DNA from: Xenorhabdus miraniensis
GTDB lineage: Bacteria > Pseudomonadota > Gammaproteobacteria > Enterobacterales > Enterobacteriaceae
NCBI RefSeq assembly: GCF_002632615.1
Contig: NZ_NITZ01000006.1
Location: 124,001-188,000 of the forward strand
Direction of reading: 5' to 3'
Length of the DNA stretch: 64,000 nt
Both the position numbers and the translations under genes were made by a program. This document shows positions 49,401 to 57,150 of the stretch, piece by piece (within the stretch, counting starts at the first letter, position 1; each line of letters opens with the position of its first letter). The notes beneath the pieces were generated by a model. That model was not told the DNA's origin. It saw nothing but the letters and a program-made list of their open reading frames with translations, and made no database searches.

Positions 49401-52400
49401 ATTGATGAATACACAACTGCTCAGGATATGGCGCTATGGTCGCGTTCCAGGTTTCCAGCAACAACTGGCGCTCTACTGGTGCCAGAATATTAATTTCCCC
49501 GATCGGCTGCTGAATGTCAGCGACCATCGCTTGCAGTATTGTGTGCAAATATCCAACGTGTCGTTCAATTGTCGATTGATCAAACAGGGCGGTTGAATAA
49601 CCGAGATAACCGACAACCCTGCCCTCCTCCTCAAACAGGTTAAGTTCGAGATCAAACTTAACGACATCAAAGGGTTGATCGATCGGTGAAATTGTCAGCC
49701 CCGGTAATCTCCATTCCACAATTTCATTGCTCTGCCAGGCAAACATCACCTGAAACAACGGGGTGTGCGCCAGCCTACGCGGTGGTTGTACAATTTCTAC
49801 CACTTGTTCAAACGGTAAATCTTGATGCTCCTGCGCCGCCAGAGCGGTTTGCCGCACACGCGCCAGCAACTCCGTCACCTTAGGCTCACCCGATAAGTCG
49901 ATACGCAAGGCCAACGTATTAACAAAGAAACCAATCAGGGATTCCACTTCCTGACGACTGCGACCAGCACTTGGTGTACCGATAACCAAATCATCCTGAC
50001 CTGACAGACGAGACAGGACTATTGACCATGCTGATAGCAAGGTCATAAATAACGTGACCCCCTGTTGTTCACTCAGACGCTTAAGGGATGCCGTTAACTC
50101 TGCGTCCAAATTGATAGTCCACAGGTTCCCTGTAAACAACTGTTCAGGCGGACGTGGTCGATCAGTTGGCAAATCCAGCAAGACTGGCGCGTCAGCCAAC
50201 ATCATTCGCCAATAATCGGATTGAACCTGAACCCTCTCAGCAGAAAGCCACTGACGCTGCCATGCAGCATAATCAGGGTATTGGATCACCAACGGTGGCA
50301 ACGGATCAGGCTGTTGGTTCAGACAGGCCGAATAAAGTGCATTCAGTTCTGATGTCAATATCCCTAAAGACCAGCCATCGGACACAATATGGTGTTGTGT
50401 CAGCAGGAAGACATACTCATCGTCAGCCAGTTGTATCAGAACAGAACGAATTAAGGGATCGCAGGCAAGATTAAACGGCATCTTAGCTTCCTGCTCGCAC
50501 AAACGCTCAAGCTGTTCATCCACCTCAGGAGCGTTACGCAGATCGTATTGTTTCACCGGCAGACCAAATTCCGGCGGCAGGAGTTCAACCTGAGGCTGCT
50601 CATTTACTGTGATAAAAACGGAACGTAATGCTTCATGGCGGGCAAACAGGTGATTCAGCGCCTGCTGCCAGGCATGAATATCAAGCTGACCCCGTAAACG
50701 CAGTGCCAACGGAATATGGTAGGTATCACTAACTCCCTCAAACTGCGCCAGGAACCACAGACGCTGTTGCGCAAATGACAGGGGTAGCGCTCCGTCATGG
50801 GGTGTCGGTGTGATGATGGGCAATGCCCCACCCTGTTCATTAAGACGCTCATCAACCGCCTTAGCAAAGGCCAGCAAAACAGGCGCTTTAAACAATGCGG
50901 TCAGCGGCAGTTCGGCACCGAAAGCCGCGACACGGTTCATTACCCTCATCGCTAACAACGAATGACCACCCAGAGCAAAGAAATTGTCATGCCGGCTGAC
51001 TTGCTCAACATCCAACAACTCGCACCAGATAGCCGCCAAGGCCATTTCAGTGTCCCCTTGTGGCGCTTCATAGACCTGACGGGCAAAGTCTTCCTCTCCC
51101 GGCACCGGCAATGCCCGGCGATCCAGCTTGCCATTCGGCGTCAACGGGAATTCATCCAGACGCACAAAAGCCGCCGGCACCATATAATCAGGCAAGATTG
51201 CGCTTAAGTGGGCACGCAGGCTGTTGATTAATCCGTCATCTGCCTGCGCTACTATATAGGCGACCAGCCGTTTGTCCTGCCCGTCACCCAGCACCAGCAC
51301 CACAGCTTCACGCACCGCAGAGTGCTCCTTCAACCGGGTTTCAATTTCCCCCGGTTCAATCCGGAAACCACGGATTTTGACCTGCTGATCATTACGGCCA
51401 AGGAATTCCAGATTGCCATCCGGCAGATAGCGGGCCAAATCCCCGGTTCGGTACATGCGCGCATCCGGTTGATCACTAAAGGGATCAACAAGGAAACGTT
51501 CAGCGGTCAGTTCAGGGCGATTAAGATAACCACAGGCAACACCATCGCCACCAATATAAATCTCACCGGTCGCCCCCAGTGGCACTGGTTGACCATAAGC
51601 GTTCAACAAATAGAGGCGTGTGTTAGAGATTGGCCGACCAATGGGAAGCGTTGTCGTCCCTGCCGGCAATTCAGTGATGCGGTATGTCGTGGTAAACGTC
51701 GTTCCCTCACTCGGCCCATAGCCATTCAATAGCTGCTGAGGCGGGTTATTACGCAGGACCTGAGCGATCACATTCGGATTAAGGACATCCCCTCCGACAA
51801 TCAAGATATGGATCTGTGGAAGAACCGGAGACAACTCCGCTGCCAGCCGGTTAAACAATCCAACCGTCAGCCACAGGACAGTAACCCGATGAGTCTGCAA
51901 AACCTGTACAAACGCCTGTGGTGTCAACAAGGTAGCATGGTCGATGACCACCAGCGCGCCACCGTTGAGCAAAGGCGTCCAGACTTCGAAGGTACTGGCA
52001 TCGAAAGCCGGGTTAGCGGTAAAGGCAACCCGATCATCCTGTCCGGTTTCAGCATAACCATTATTGATAACCAACCGAACCACCGCACGATGAGGCACTA
52101 CCACACCTTTTGGGGTGCCGGTAGAGCCAGAGGTATACATGATATACGCTGATCCGGTACTGGAAGCGGGTAAGTCAAGATTAAGGCGATCTTCTTCCCT
52201 GATGGTGCTTATCTCACCAGAGAGACGAAATAACGGAACAGCCAGAAGGTCAGCCGGAATATCGGTCCACATATCGGTAAGCAGCAATTTGGCTGAACAA
52301 TCTTTTATCAACCCGTTCTTCCGTTCGTCCGGTACTCTGGGATCAATCGGGACATAAGCAGCACCCACCTTGAGAATAGCCAACTGAGCCACCACCAGCT

Positions 52401-55400
52401 CAATGGATCGCTCCAGCAAGATCGCAACATGCTCACCCGGAGAAATCCCTTGCTCAATTAACTGACGGGCCAGCCAGTTAGCACGGATATTCAGCTCCAT
52501 ATAACTGAGGGTTTGCTCTCCCGCTATCAATGCTGTGGCGTCAGGCGTTTTCTCTGCTTGTTGTTCAAACAACTGATGAATACATAACTGCTCAGGATAC
52601 GGTGTTTCGGTCGCGTTCCAGGTTTCCAGCAATAATGTACGTTCCGTTTCAGGCAAAATATTCAGTGCCCGTACCGGTGTTTCCGGGGCCTGCTCCAGCG
52701 CGTCTGCCAGACTTGTCAGTGCCTGCTGCATGTAATCACATACCCGATCCGGTTCAAACGGTTGCACTACCTGCGCAGTCAGTCCCAGAGTAGAGCCCCC
52801 ATCCTCTACCGACAGCACAAACGGATAGTTAGTCCGCTCCTGTTCCCCCAGAAATTCGATACCCGGTACAGCCTCATGTGGGATCAGCGGCTGCTCATTA
52901 TGCCGGTAGTTCAGCAAGGCACTAAACAGTGGCGTGCCGCCCGCTACCCCACTGCAACGCTGTGCCAGTGCCAGTGAAGCATGTTCATAATCCAGCAATC
53001 CGGCCAGCCGGGACTGTGCCAGCCGTACACTGTCATGTACCGGCGTGTCATCCATATCCAGCCGCAGCGGCAAGGTATTGATAAACAGCCCCATGCCGCT
53101 ATCAGCCCCTTCCCCTGCCGCCATGCGCCCGAACAGCACCGTACCAAACACCACTTTATTCTGCCCGCTGGTTTGTGACAGCACCTGCGCCCAGGCCAGA
53201 TGACACAATGTTGCTACACTGACGCCCAGACGCTTTGCTTGCTGACGAAGGCGGTCGTTTAACTCCGGCGATAACATCCGGTGCGATTGTGTGACCTGCG
53301 AACCATCACGATGTACCTCGGTTAGTCCAAATGGCAGCGTCGGCTCATCCACGTCAGCCAACATGTCGGTAAAGAAGCGGGTATGTTCTGCCTGATTGAC
53401 ATTCAACCGGGCCTGCGCCACCAGATTGCGGAAAAGCACTGGTACTGGCAAGTTGTCGTCCTGTCCGGCAAGACAGACCTGCACTTCGCGCTGCATCACT
53501 TCCATTGTTGTATGGTCGCCAATCAGGTGATGCTGCAATTGCAACACATGCCAGCGGCCATCAGTTTCCTGCGCCACTGTTTCTTGTGCTACTGTTTCTT
53601 GTGCTACTGTTTCTTGTGCTACTACAAAGCGCAACAACGGGGCCTGACTCAGATCAAAACGATATTGACGTGGGTCAAAACGGTGAGCCAATTGTTCACC
53701 CACTGGCCCGTCAGCCGGGTTCAAGGTCAGTTCAGTGACCGATAAAGGTGCTCGACGCCAGACTACCTGCGCCGGTACAGATAATCCCTGCCAGATAAAT
53801 GCGGTTCGCAGGATATCATGGCGATCAACCACCTGTTGCACTGCTGCCAGATAGCGATCCAGCAGCGCCCGGTCAGCAAAAATCATCGGATAGGCCAGCA
53901 GATAGGGGTCAGCTTCCTTCGCCAGCAGATGATGGAATAAAATACCGTCCTGCAACGGCGACAGTTCATAGATATCCTGAACATTAGCGATCCCGCCCGG
54001 CACTTGTTCAACGATATGGTCAATCTCAGACTGGGTCAGATCAATCAGCGGTAACATTGCGGGTGTCAGCACGGTGGTCGTTGAGGTAATGACATTCGGC
54101 GGCACGACGACAGCCTGATGTTGATCCAATGTCTGAGCCAGTTCTGACAGCACCGGGGACTGGAACAGGTTACTGGCGGCCAGTGTCAATCCCTGATTGC
54201 GCAGACGTTCAATCATCCGTACACCAAGCAGAGAATGACCACCCAGCGCAAAGAAACTGTCATGTCGGCTAATTCGCTCAATACCCAATAATTCGCGCCA
54301 AAGAGTCGCCAGAATAATCTCCATCTCTCCTAGCGGTGCCTCATAAACCTGACGGGCGAAAGCGTCCTCCCCCGGAGCTGGCAACGCCCGGCGATCCAAT
54401 TTACCATTCGGCGTCAATGGGAATTCATCCAGACGCACAAAGGCCACCGGCACCATATAATCCGGCAACCGCGCACTCAGGTATTCGCGCAAGCGGGCAG
54501 CCAATCCGTCATTCTCTTGGGTCAACACATAGGCAACCAGTTGTTTGTCCTGCCCCTCCCCTAACGCCAGCACCACAGCTTCACGTATCGCCGGATATTC
54601 CACCAGTCGAGCTTCAATTTCCCCCGGTTCAATCCGGAAACCACGGATTTTAACCTGCTGGTCGTTACGCCCTAAGAATTCCAGATTACCGTCCGGCAGA
54701 TAGCGGGCCAAATCTCCGGTTCGGTACATATGCGCATTCGGTTTATCGCTAAATGGATCTGTGAGAAAGCGTTCAGCGGTCAGTTCAGGGCGATTGAGAT
54801 AACCGCAGGCCACGCCGTCACCCCCGATATAAATCTCACCGGTCATGCCCAATGGCACTGGCTGACCATCAGTATCCAGCAAATAAATCCGGGTGTTGGC
54901 AATGGGTCGGCCAATAGGAATCGAAGCCGTCCCCGATGTTAACGCGTCAATACGGTAGGTCGTGGTAAACGTGGTTCCCTCACTCGGACCGTAGGCATTC
55001 AATAACTTTTGTGGTGGGTTCTTACACAGCACTTGAGCAATGACATGCGGATCGAGGACATCTCCCCCGACCAGCAGTATTTTAAGTTGGGGCAGCACCG
55101 GGGACAGCTCTGTTGCCAGCCGGTTAAACAACCCGACGCTCATCCACAAGACTGTAATGCGATGCACCTGTAACGCCTGGACAAAATCCCGCGGTGTCAG
55201 CAACGTGGTATGATCAATAACCACCAGCGCAGCACCGTTAAGCAAAGGCGCCCAAACTTCAAAGGTGCTGGCATCAAAAGCCGGATTAGCGGCGAAAGCA
55301 ATCCGGTCATTGGGTTCGATGTCAGCATAGCCATTATTAATAACCAACCGAACGACAGCCCGGTGAGGCACAATGACCCCTTTTGGTATACCTGTCGAAC

Positions 55401-56031
55401 CGGAGGTGTACATGATATACGCTGGCTCGGCACTGGCACCCAATAAATCAAGATTGTGATGCTCTTCTTCCCGGATCGATTCTGTCTCGTGGGTAAAACG
55501 GAGCCGCGGGACAACCAATTCAGCCGGGATTTCCGTCTGCATATCAGTCAGCAGTAATTTTGCAGCACAATCGTTTATCAGCCAGTTTTTCCGTTCATCC
55601 GGTACGTTGGGATCAACAGGAACATAAACCGCACCAGCCTTAAGGATAGCTAACTGAGCCACCACCAGTTCAATTGAGCGTTCTAACAGGATTGCGACAT
55701 GGTCACCCAGACAAATCCCCTGTTCAATCAGTTGACAAGCCAGCCAGTTGGCCCGGGTGTTCAGTTCTGCATAGCTCAGTGCCTGATCCCCGGCGATTAA
55801 CGCTACAGCATCCGGGGTTTTCTCTACCTGTTGTTCAAACAACTGATGAATACATACATGGTCAGGATATGGGGTTTCCGTGGCGTTCCAGGATTCCAGC
55901 AACAGAGTACGTTCAGCCTCAGATAATCCATTAAACTTTCCCGCAAATATGTCGTCACTCACCTTTTCTGACGACACATTCACTAACTCTGCTTCAAGGG
56001 TATTTTCCTTGCTGGTAATACTGTCTTTCAT
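40411..56031 (-). CDS. Five-module non-ribosomal peptide synthetase (A-T-C/E-A-T-C-A-T-C/E-A-T-C-A-T-TE)
   Basis: 5206 aa. Carrier serines (GGHSLL) fall near residues 597, 1688, 2745, 3817 and 4876; adenylation core motifs (TSGSTG) near 210, 1302, 2362, 3435 and 4497. There is no starter C domain. C domains 2 and 4 carry the dual condensation/epimerisation motif HH[I/L]XXXXGD (HHLLAKEAD near 702, slightly off; HHLLANEGD near 2849) plus HHLIGDH; C domains 3 and 5 are LCL type (HHIVSDGW near 1883, HHIIFDGW near 4019). Specificity codes read by eye: A1 DAFWLGATFK (Val-like), A2 DAFWIGGTFK (Val), A3 and A4 DAWCIGAVCK, A5 DAWCIAAVCK (near Phe DAWTIAAVCK). C-terminal thioesterase with GYSSGG (about 5005) and GDHFSLM. 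Predicted product: D-Val-Val-D-Phe-like-Phe-like-Phe-like, released probably as a cyclic pentapeptide. Size and opening modules recall the GameXPeptide synthetase GxpS. GAGG site before ATG. Confidence 0.93.
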   Translation of the reverse strand: MKDSITSKENTLEAELVNVSSEKVSDDIFAGKFNGLSEAERTLLLESWNATETPYPDHVCIHQLFEQQVEKTPDAVALIAGDQALSYAELNTRANWLACQLIEQGICLGDHVAILLERSIELVVAQLAILKAGAVYVPVDPNVPDERKNWLINDCAAKLLLTDMQTEIPAELVVPRLRFTHETESIREEEHHNLDLLGASAEPAYIMYTSGSTGIPKGVIVPHRAVVRLVINNGYADIEPNDRIAFAANPAFDASTFEVWAPLLNGAALVVIDHTTLLTPRDFVQALQVHRITVLWMSVGLFNRLATELSPVLPQLKILLVGGDVLDPHVIAQVLCKNPPQKLLNAYGPSEGTTFTTTYRIDALTSGTASIPIGRPIANTRIYLLDTDGQPVPLGMTGEIYIGGDGVACGYLNRPELTAERFLTDPFSDKPNAHMYRTGDLARYLPDGNLEFLGRNDQQVKIRGFRIEPGEIEARLVEYPAIREAVVLALGEGQDKQLVAYVLTQENDGLAARLREYLSARLPDYMVPVAFVRLDEFPLTPNGKLDRRALPAPGEDAFARQVYEAPLGEMEIILATLWRELLGIERISRHDSFFALGGHSLLGVRMIERLRNQGLTLAASNLFQSPVLSELAQTLDQHQAVVVPPNVITSTTTVLTPAMLPLIDLTQSEIDHIVEQVPGGIANVQDIYELSPLQDGILFHHLLAKEADPYLLAYPMIFADRALLDRYLAAVQQVVDRHDILRTAFIWQGLSVPAQVVWRRAPLSVTELTLNPADGPVGEQLAHRFDPRQYRFDLSQAPLLRFVVAQETVAQETVAQETVAQETDGRWHVLQLQHHLIGDHTTMEVMQREVQVCLAGQDDNLPVPVLFRNLVAQARLNVNQAEHTRFFTDMLADVDEPTLPFGLTEVHRDGSQVTQSHRMLSPELNDRLRQQAKRLGVSVATLCHLAWAQVLSQTSGQNKVVFGTVLFGRMAAGEGADSGMGLFINTLPLRLDMDDTPVHDSVRLAQSRLAGLLDYEHASLALAQRCSGVAGGTPLFSALLNYRHNEQPLIPHEAVPGIEFLGEQERTNYPFVLSVEDGGSTLGLTAQVVQPFEPDRVCDYMQQALTSLADALEQAPETPVRALNILPETERTLLLETWNATETPYPEQLCIHQLFEQQAEKTPDATALIAGEQTLSYMELNIRANWLARQLIEQGISPGEHVAILLERSIELVVAQLAILKVGAAYVPIDPRVPDERKNGLIKDCSAKLLLTDMWTDIPADLLAVPLFRLSGEISTIREEDRLNLDLPASSTGSAYIMYTSGSTGTPKGVVVPHRAVVRLVINNGYAETGQDDRVAFTANPAFDASTFEVWTPLLNGGALVVIDHATLLTPQAFVQVLQTHRVTVLWLTVGLFNRLAAELSPVLPQIHILIVGGDVLNPNVIAQVLRNNPPQQLLNGYGPSEGTTFTTTYRITELPAGTTTLPIGRPISNTRLYLLNAYGQPVPLGATGEIYIGGDGVACGYLNRPELTAERFLVDPFSDQPDARMYRTGDLARYLPDGNLEFLGRNDQQVKIRGFRIEPGEIETRLKEHSAVREAVVLVLGDGQDKRLVAYIVAQADDGLINSLRAHLSAILPDYMVPAAFVRLDEFPLTPNGKLDRRALPVPGEEDFARQVYEAPQGDTEMALAAIWCELLDVEQVSRHDNFFALGGHSLLAMRVMNRVAAFGAELPLTALFKAPVLLAFAKAVDERLNEQGGALPIITPTPHDGALPLSFAQQRLWFLAQFEGVSDTYHIPLALRLRGQLDIHAWQQALNHLFARHEALRSVFITVNEQPQVELLPPEFGLPVKQYDLRNAPEVDEQLERLCEQEAKMPFNLACDPLIRSVLIQLADDEYVFLLTQHHIVSDGWSLGILTSELNALYSACLNQQPDPLPPLVIQYPDYAAWQRQWLSAERVQVQSDYWRMMLADAPVLLDLPTDRPRPPEQLFTGNLWTINLDAELTASLKRLSEQQGVTLFMTLLSAWSIVLSRLSGQDDLVIGTPSAGRSRQEVESLIGFFVNTLALRIDLSGEPKVTELLARVRQTALAAQEHQDLPFEQVVEIVQPPRRLAHTPLFQVMFAWQSNEIVEWRLPGLTISPIDQPFDVVKFDLELNLFEEEGRVVGYLGYSTALFDQSTIERHVGYLHTILQAMVADIQQPIGEINILAPVERQLLLETWNATIAPYPEQLCIHQLIEQQVERTPDAIAVRYENQTLSYAELNVRANRLAHQLIALGVMPDQPVAICVTRSLERIVGLLAVLKAGGAYVPLDPAYPGERLAYLLTDAAPTILLADNIGRAALGEEALKTVTVLDPNTLSDQPETDQPDNNPQIPDLTSRHLAYVIYTSGSTGRPKGVMIEHQSLVNLTLEHIAQFEVGVTSRMLQFASFGFDASVWEIMMALSSGAMLVIPTETIRQDPHRLWHYLEEQSVTHACLTPALLRDGADLPALAIKPTVILGGEAPSPALIQTLNRQATLFNAYGPTEITVCATTWYCPSDYTGELIPIGRAAVNKRVYLLDKHGQPVPLGVVGELYIGGVGVARGYLNRPELTAERFLTDPFSDQPDTRMYRTGDLARYLPDGNLVFVGRNDQQVKIRGFRIELGEIETRLIEHPVVSEALVVALGDGQNKRLVAYVVAQTDDGLAAHLREHLSARLPDYMVPTAFVRLDAFPLTPNGKLDRQALPAPGEDAFARQIYEAPQGEIEMALATIWRELLGVEKISRHDSFFALGGHSLLAVQMIERLRCMGLGISVQSLFQHPTLNVLAQSLSQHCAIKVPDNGITPDTSVLTPEMLPLIDLTQLEIDCIVDQIPGGIANIQDIYALSPLQDGILFHHLLANEGDPYLLLTQQAFADRTLLDRYLAAVQQVVDRHDILRTAFIWEGLSAPAQVVCRQVPLFITELTLNPADGSISDQLSQRFDPCQHRIDLSQAPLLRFVIAQNTDGRWILLQLLHHLIGDHTTLEVMNSEVQAYLTGRGDRLPAPVPFRTLVAQAHLGISQEEHTRFFTDMLAAVDEPTLPFGLTEVHHDGSQVTESHRMLPPALNNRLRNQARHLGVSVAALCHLAWAQVLSRTSGQKQVVFGTVLFGRMQAGEGADNGMGLFINTLPLRLDIDETPVQESVQVAHSRLAGLLAHEHASLALAQRCSGVASGTPLFNALLNYRHNTPPVTSDEIISGIEFLGAQERTNYPFVLSVEDGGSDLGLTAQVVQPFDPERICGYMQQALESLAEALEQASKTPVQMLEILPETERTLLLETWNTTETTYPDQLCIHQLFEQQVENAPDATALVYENQSISYAELNIRANRLAHQLIALGIEPDQRVAICVASSPARIVGLLAILKAGGAYVPLDPAYPGERLIHILTDAAPTILLADNTGRSALNEQMLSQHVVLDPNSSPDQPDNNPHVAALTSGHLAYVIYTSGSTGTPKGVMVEHGGLVNLIQDKIAQFAVHSHSRMLQFASFGFDASVWEIMMALGSGASLVIPDNAIRQEPGCLWHYLEEQSVTHACLTPALLRDGADLPAITIKPTLILGGEAPSVALLQALSDRATVFNAYGPTEITVCASAWRCPSDYQGGFIPIGRPTANTRIYLLDALSQPVPLGAVGELYIGGAGVARGYLNRPELTSERFLADPFSDGTDARMYRTGDLVRYLPDGNLVFVGRNDQQIKIRGFRIEPGEIEARLTEHSAVREAQVLALGDGQDKRLVAYVLAESDDGLAASLREHLSALLPDYMVPAAFVCLTAFPLTANGKLDRRALPAPGEEDFARQVYEAPQGEIETALAAIWREVLGVEQISRHDNFFALGGHSLLAARVMNRVAAFGVELPLVTLFMSPSLAAFAEKIYAQCHEECHEECHEDSDRLPEITPVSRDSALPLSFSQHHLWFLAHFEGVSDTYHIPVIQHLRGQFDISAWQRALNALFARHEALRSVFVTVDGQPQVRLLPAEPGLPMKRYDLRGIPDADGQLKRLCMEEFGRSFDLAQGPLIRSSLIQLADDDYVFMLTLHHIIFDGWSLGILKSELSALYMAFVTGQPDPLPPLLIQYPDYAAWQRQWLSVERLQSQADCWRTMLAGTPVLLDLPTDRPRPPQQSFIGSSLPINLDEVLTKSLKRLSEQQGTTLFITILSAWAMVLSRLSGQSDLVIGTPCAGRGRQEIESLMGFFVNVLALRIDLSGPPDVAELLARVRQTTLTAQDNQDLPFEQVLEIVQPPRSLAYTPLFQVMFAWQNNEKVEWKLPSLEILPVDQGLDVVKFDLELNLFEEEGRIVGSLNYSTALFDQQTIERYVGYLHTVLQMMVANPQQPVREIDILSPAERRLLLETRNTTEIAYPEQVCIHQLFEQQVEKTPDATAVTYQEQLFSYAELNVQANRLAHQLISLGVVPDQRVAICVTRSPVMVVALLAVLKAGGAYVPLDPSYPSDRLAYMLHDAAPSVVLADNTGRTALGEEALAEFTVLDPNVLPYQPDSNPQIFTLTSRHLAYVIYTSGSTGAPKGVMVEHRGVVNLTLAQITQFDVCATSRMLQFASFGFDASVWEIMMALNSGATLIIPTEAVRQDPRHLWYYLEQHAVTHICLTPALLRDGADLPAIAIKPALIFAGEASNPALFQALRGRATLFNAYGPTEITVCAATWRCPADYTDALIPIGRPIANTCVYLLDAYGQPVPLGAVGELYIGGDGVARGYLNHPDLTAERFLADPFSQTPDARMYRTGDLVRYLPDGNLLFIGRNDQQVKIRGFRIEPGEIEARLTEYPAVREAIVLALGDGQDKRLIAYVVAEEDNGLAARLREHLSAILPDYMVPVAFVCLNAFPLTPNGKLDRRALPEPDQNAFAHQSYEAPQGEVEIALAAIWCELLGVEQIGRYDNFFALGGHSLLAVRMINLAAGRGLMCTLNNLFQFPVLAELVSKITLDPLSQPQSSAIPVRPFGTEPPLFFVPSGMYDYSYVFGLAKHIQSDYPVYALPWPSVNEERVSTLEALAAKMITFMKAVQPEGRYRIYGYSSGGVLAYAIAQQLLNAGETVDFVGLIDTPAPHCFRQQVIQPKLQFLVELAKQSGEEHAGEIAVLHQRIDKLNLVQFIAAAQELELYPANLRPDLIARRWEQMENYVQMVKEYEPQALTITLHQFYATESYPQLPFVTESALPSLSMEPSLGWEQVVPDSLLQLTSVPGDHFSLMEDSENKTILAKTLSMALATNCEAEAV
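44426..44461. repeat. Three 12-bp tandem copies in the T4-C5 linker of the NRPS
   Basis: TCCTCATGACAT is present three times without interruption (44426-44437, 44438-44449, 44450-44461), coding ECHE repeats (minus strand CHEECHEECHE) in the linker between carrier domain 4 and condensation domain 5. Confidence 0.9.
53565..53624. repeat. Four 15-bp tandem copies in the first C/E domain of the NRPS
   Basis: TTTCTTGTGCTACTG is present at 53580 and 53595, with close copies at 53565 and 53610, coding VAQET repeats (minus strand) in a loop just before the HHLIGDH active-site motif of the first dual condensation/epimerisation domain. The equivalent loop of C/E domain 4 (VIAQNTDGRW) has a single copy. 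Confidence 0.9.
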
Positions 56032-56913
56032 CTGCTTACTACCTCAACGAATCTATTGGATATTTGAAAATTGTTATTCCCAGAAACCATCACAAATGTT
56101 TTTCTTTTATTTTTAGGAGAAATAACAGCGGGCACGCCAAGCATCGAAAGATACTCAGTCAATACTTTCTCTCAGGCGCTGGATGTCATAGTCTGGTCAA
56201 TAACCGCACAACCAAAAATTATGTGGCAATAATTTTCCAGACAGCGGAATAAAGGGTTCATTTGATGAACCGGAAGAAGTTATTCCATTTTTTTCCTGTT
56301 TTTTAGATAAGCGTCTTTGATTTACCGCAATTTTTTATTAATCGATGCTGAATCCCATAACAAAATAAAAATGGATCTATTGAATGTATCTATTGGCATG
56401 AGCGCTAAGTCCTTGCTGTATTTTGTCCATTCAGTATTAATATCTAATTGAAATTATTTCATATGAAATAAGGTGTTTATGAAAATATATAATCCCTAAC
56501 AACCAAGGAACAAGGAAAACCAAATTAAGATATTATTTATCATCACCTTATAGTAAACACATGTATATTTACCCATATAAAAAATAAACTAACTTTACTA
56601 CATATTATTTTATAATAATCAAATTGCATAACTAATGTAAATGTAAACGATAATTATATTTAATAACTAAATGAAACAATTTAGAATGAATACTAATTTT
56701 TGTACACATTCCTTTGCAATAATAGAAAAACATTATGAATATGAAAATTCATTGAATTTAATACCCTTGATAAATAATATCAAAATAAAAAAATAATATG
56801 GCTAATTATTTATTTAAATATATATTTCATTTCCATTGATAGCGAAACGAGTGACATGGAATCCCAACCTAAAGCCAATATTTATAAATAATCAGAATTT
56901 TAAACTGATGGGA
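56032..56913. other. AT-rich upstream region of the NRPS gene
   Basis: About 880 bp with no supported gene; very AT-rich, with several poly-A/T tracts. It must contain the NRPS promoter. Such tracts are typical targets of H-NS-like silencing, which is inference. Confidence 0.5.
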
Positions 56914-56974
56914 TTAATTTAATAAACAAAATGACCATAATATTAGAAATATACATTCATTAATTCTATTAATT

Positions 56975-57150
56975 CGATATAATTTCTGGGAGTGGATCGC
57001 TTTGAGACGTGGCAATAACTGGAATCCGAGCAATCCGCAGAAAGCAAAAGCTATTGTGCTCTGACCGAGTGGATCAACGTACTGTCGATCAATCTCCATC
57101 TCCGTGCAATGGTGGATCACACCCTCGATCATTGATGCTACTTCCGACGA
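56975..57150 (-). pseudogene. Tn3-family transposase fragment
   Basis: Minus-strand residues [20 protein letters not shown] then [20 protein letters not shown] and [19 protein letters not shown] match the DDE region of Tn3-family transposases (V..C.EM.ID.QYVDSHGQS..AFAFC.LLGF.LLPRLK.I..QKLY). Only about 55 codons remain; both ends are broken, the upstream side joining a thioesterase fragment. No terminal inverted repeat recognised. Confidence 0.8.

Noticed and set aside
40648..55934. Dozens of 60-170 aa frames antisense to the NRPS gene
   Set aside because: The 5206 aa frame accounts for the whole region with all NRPS motifs in order; antisense frames are repetitive because modules are repetitive.
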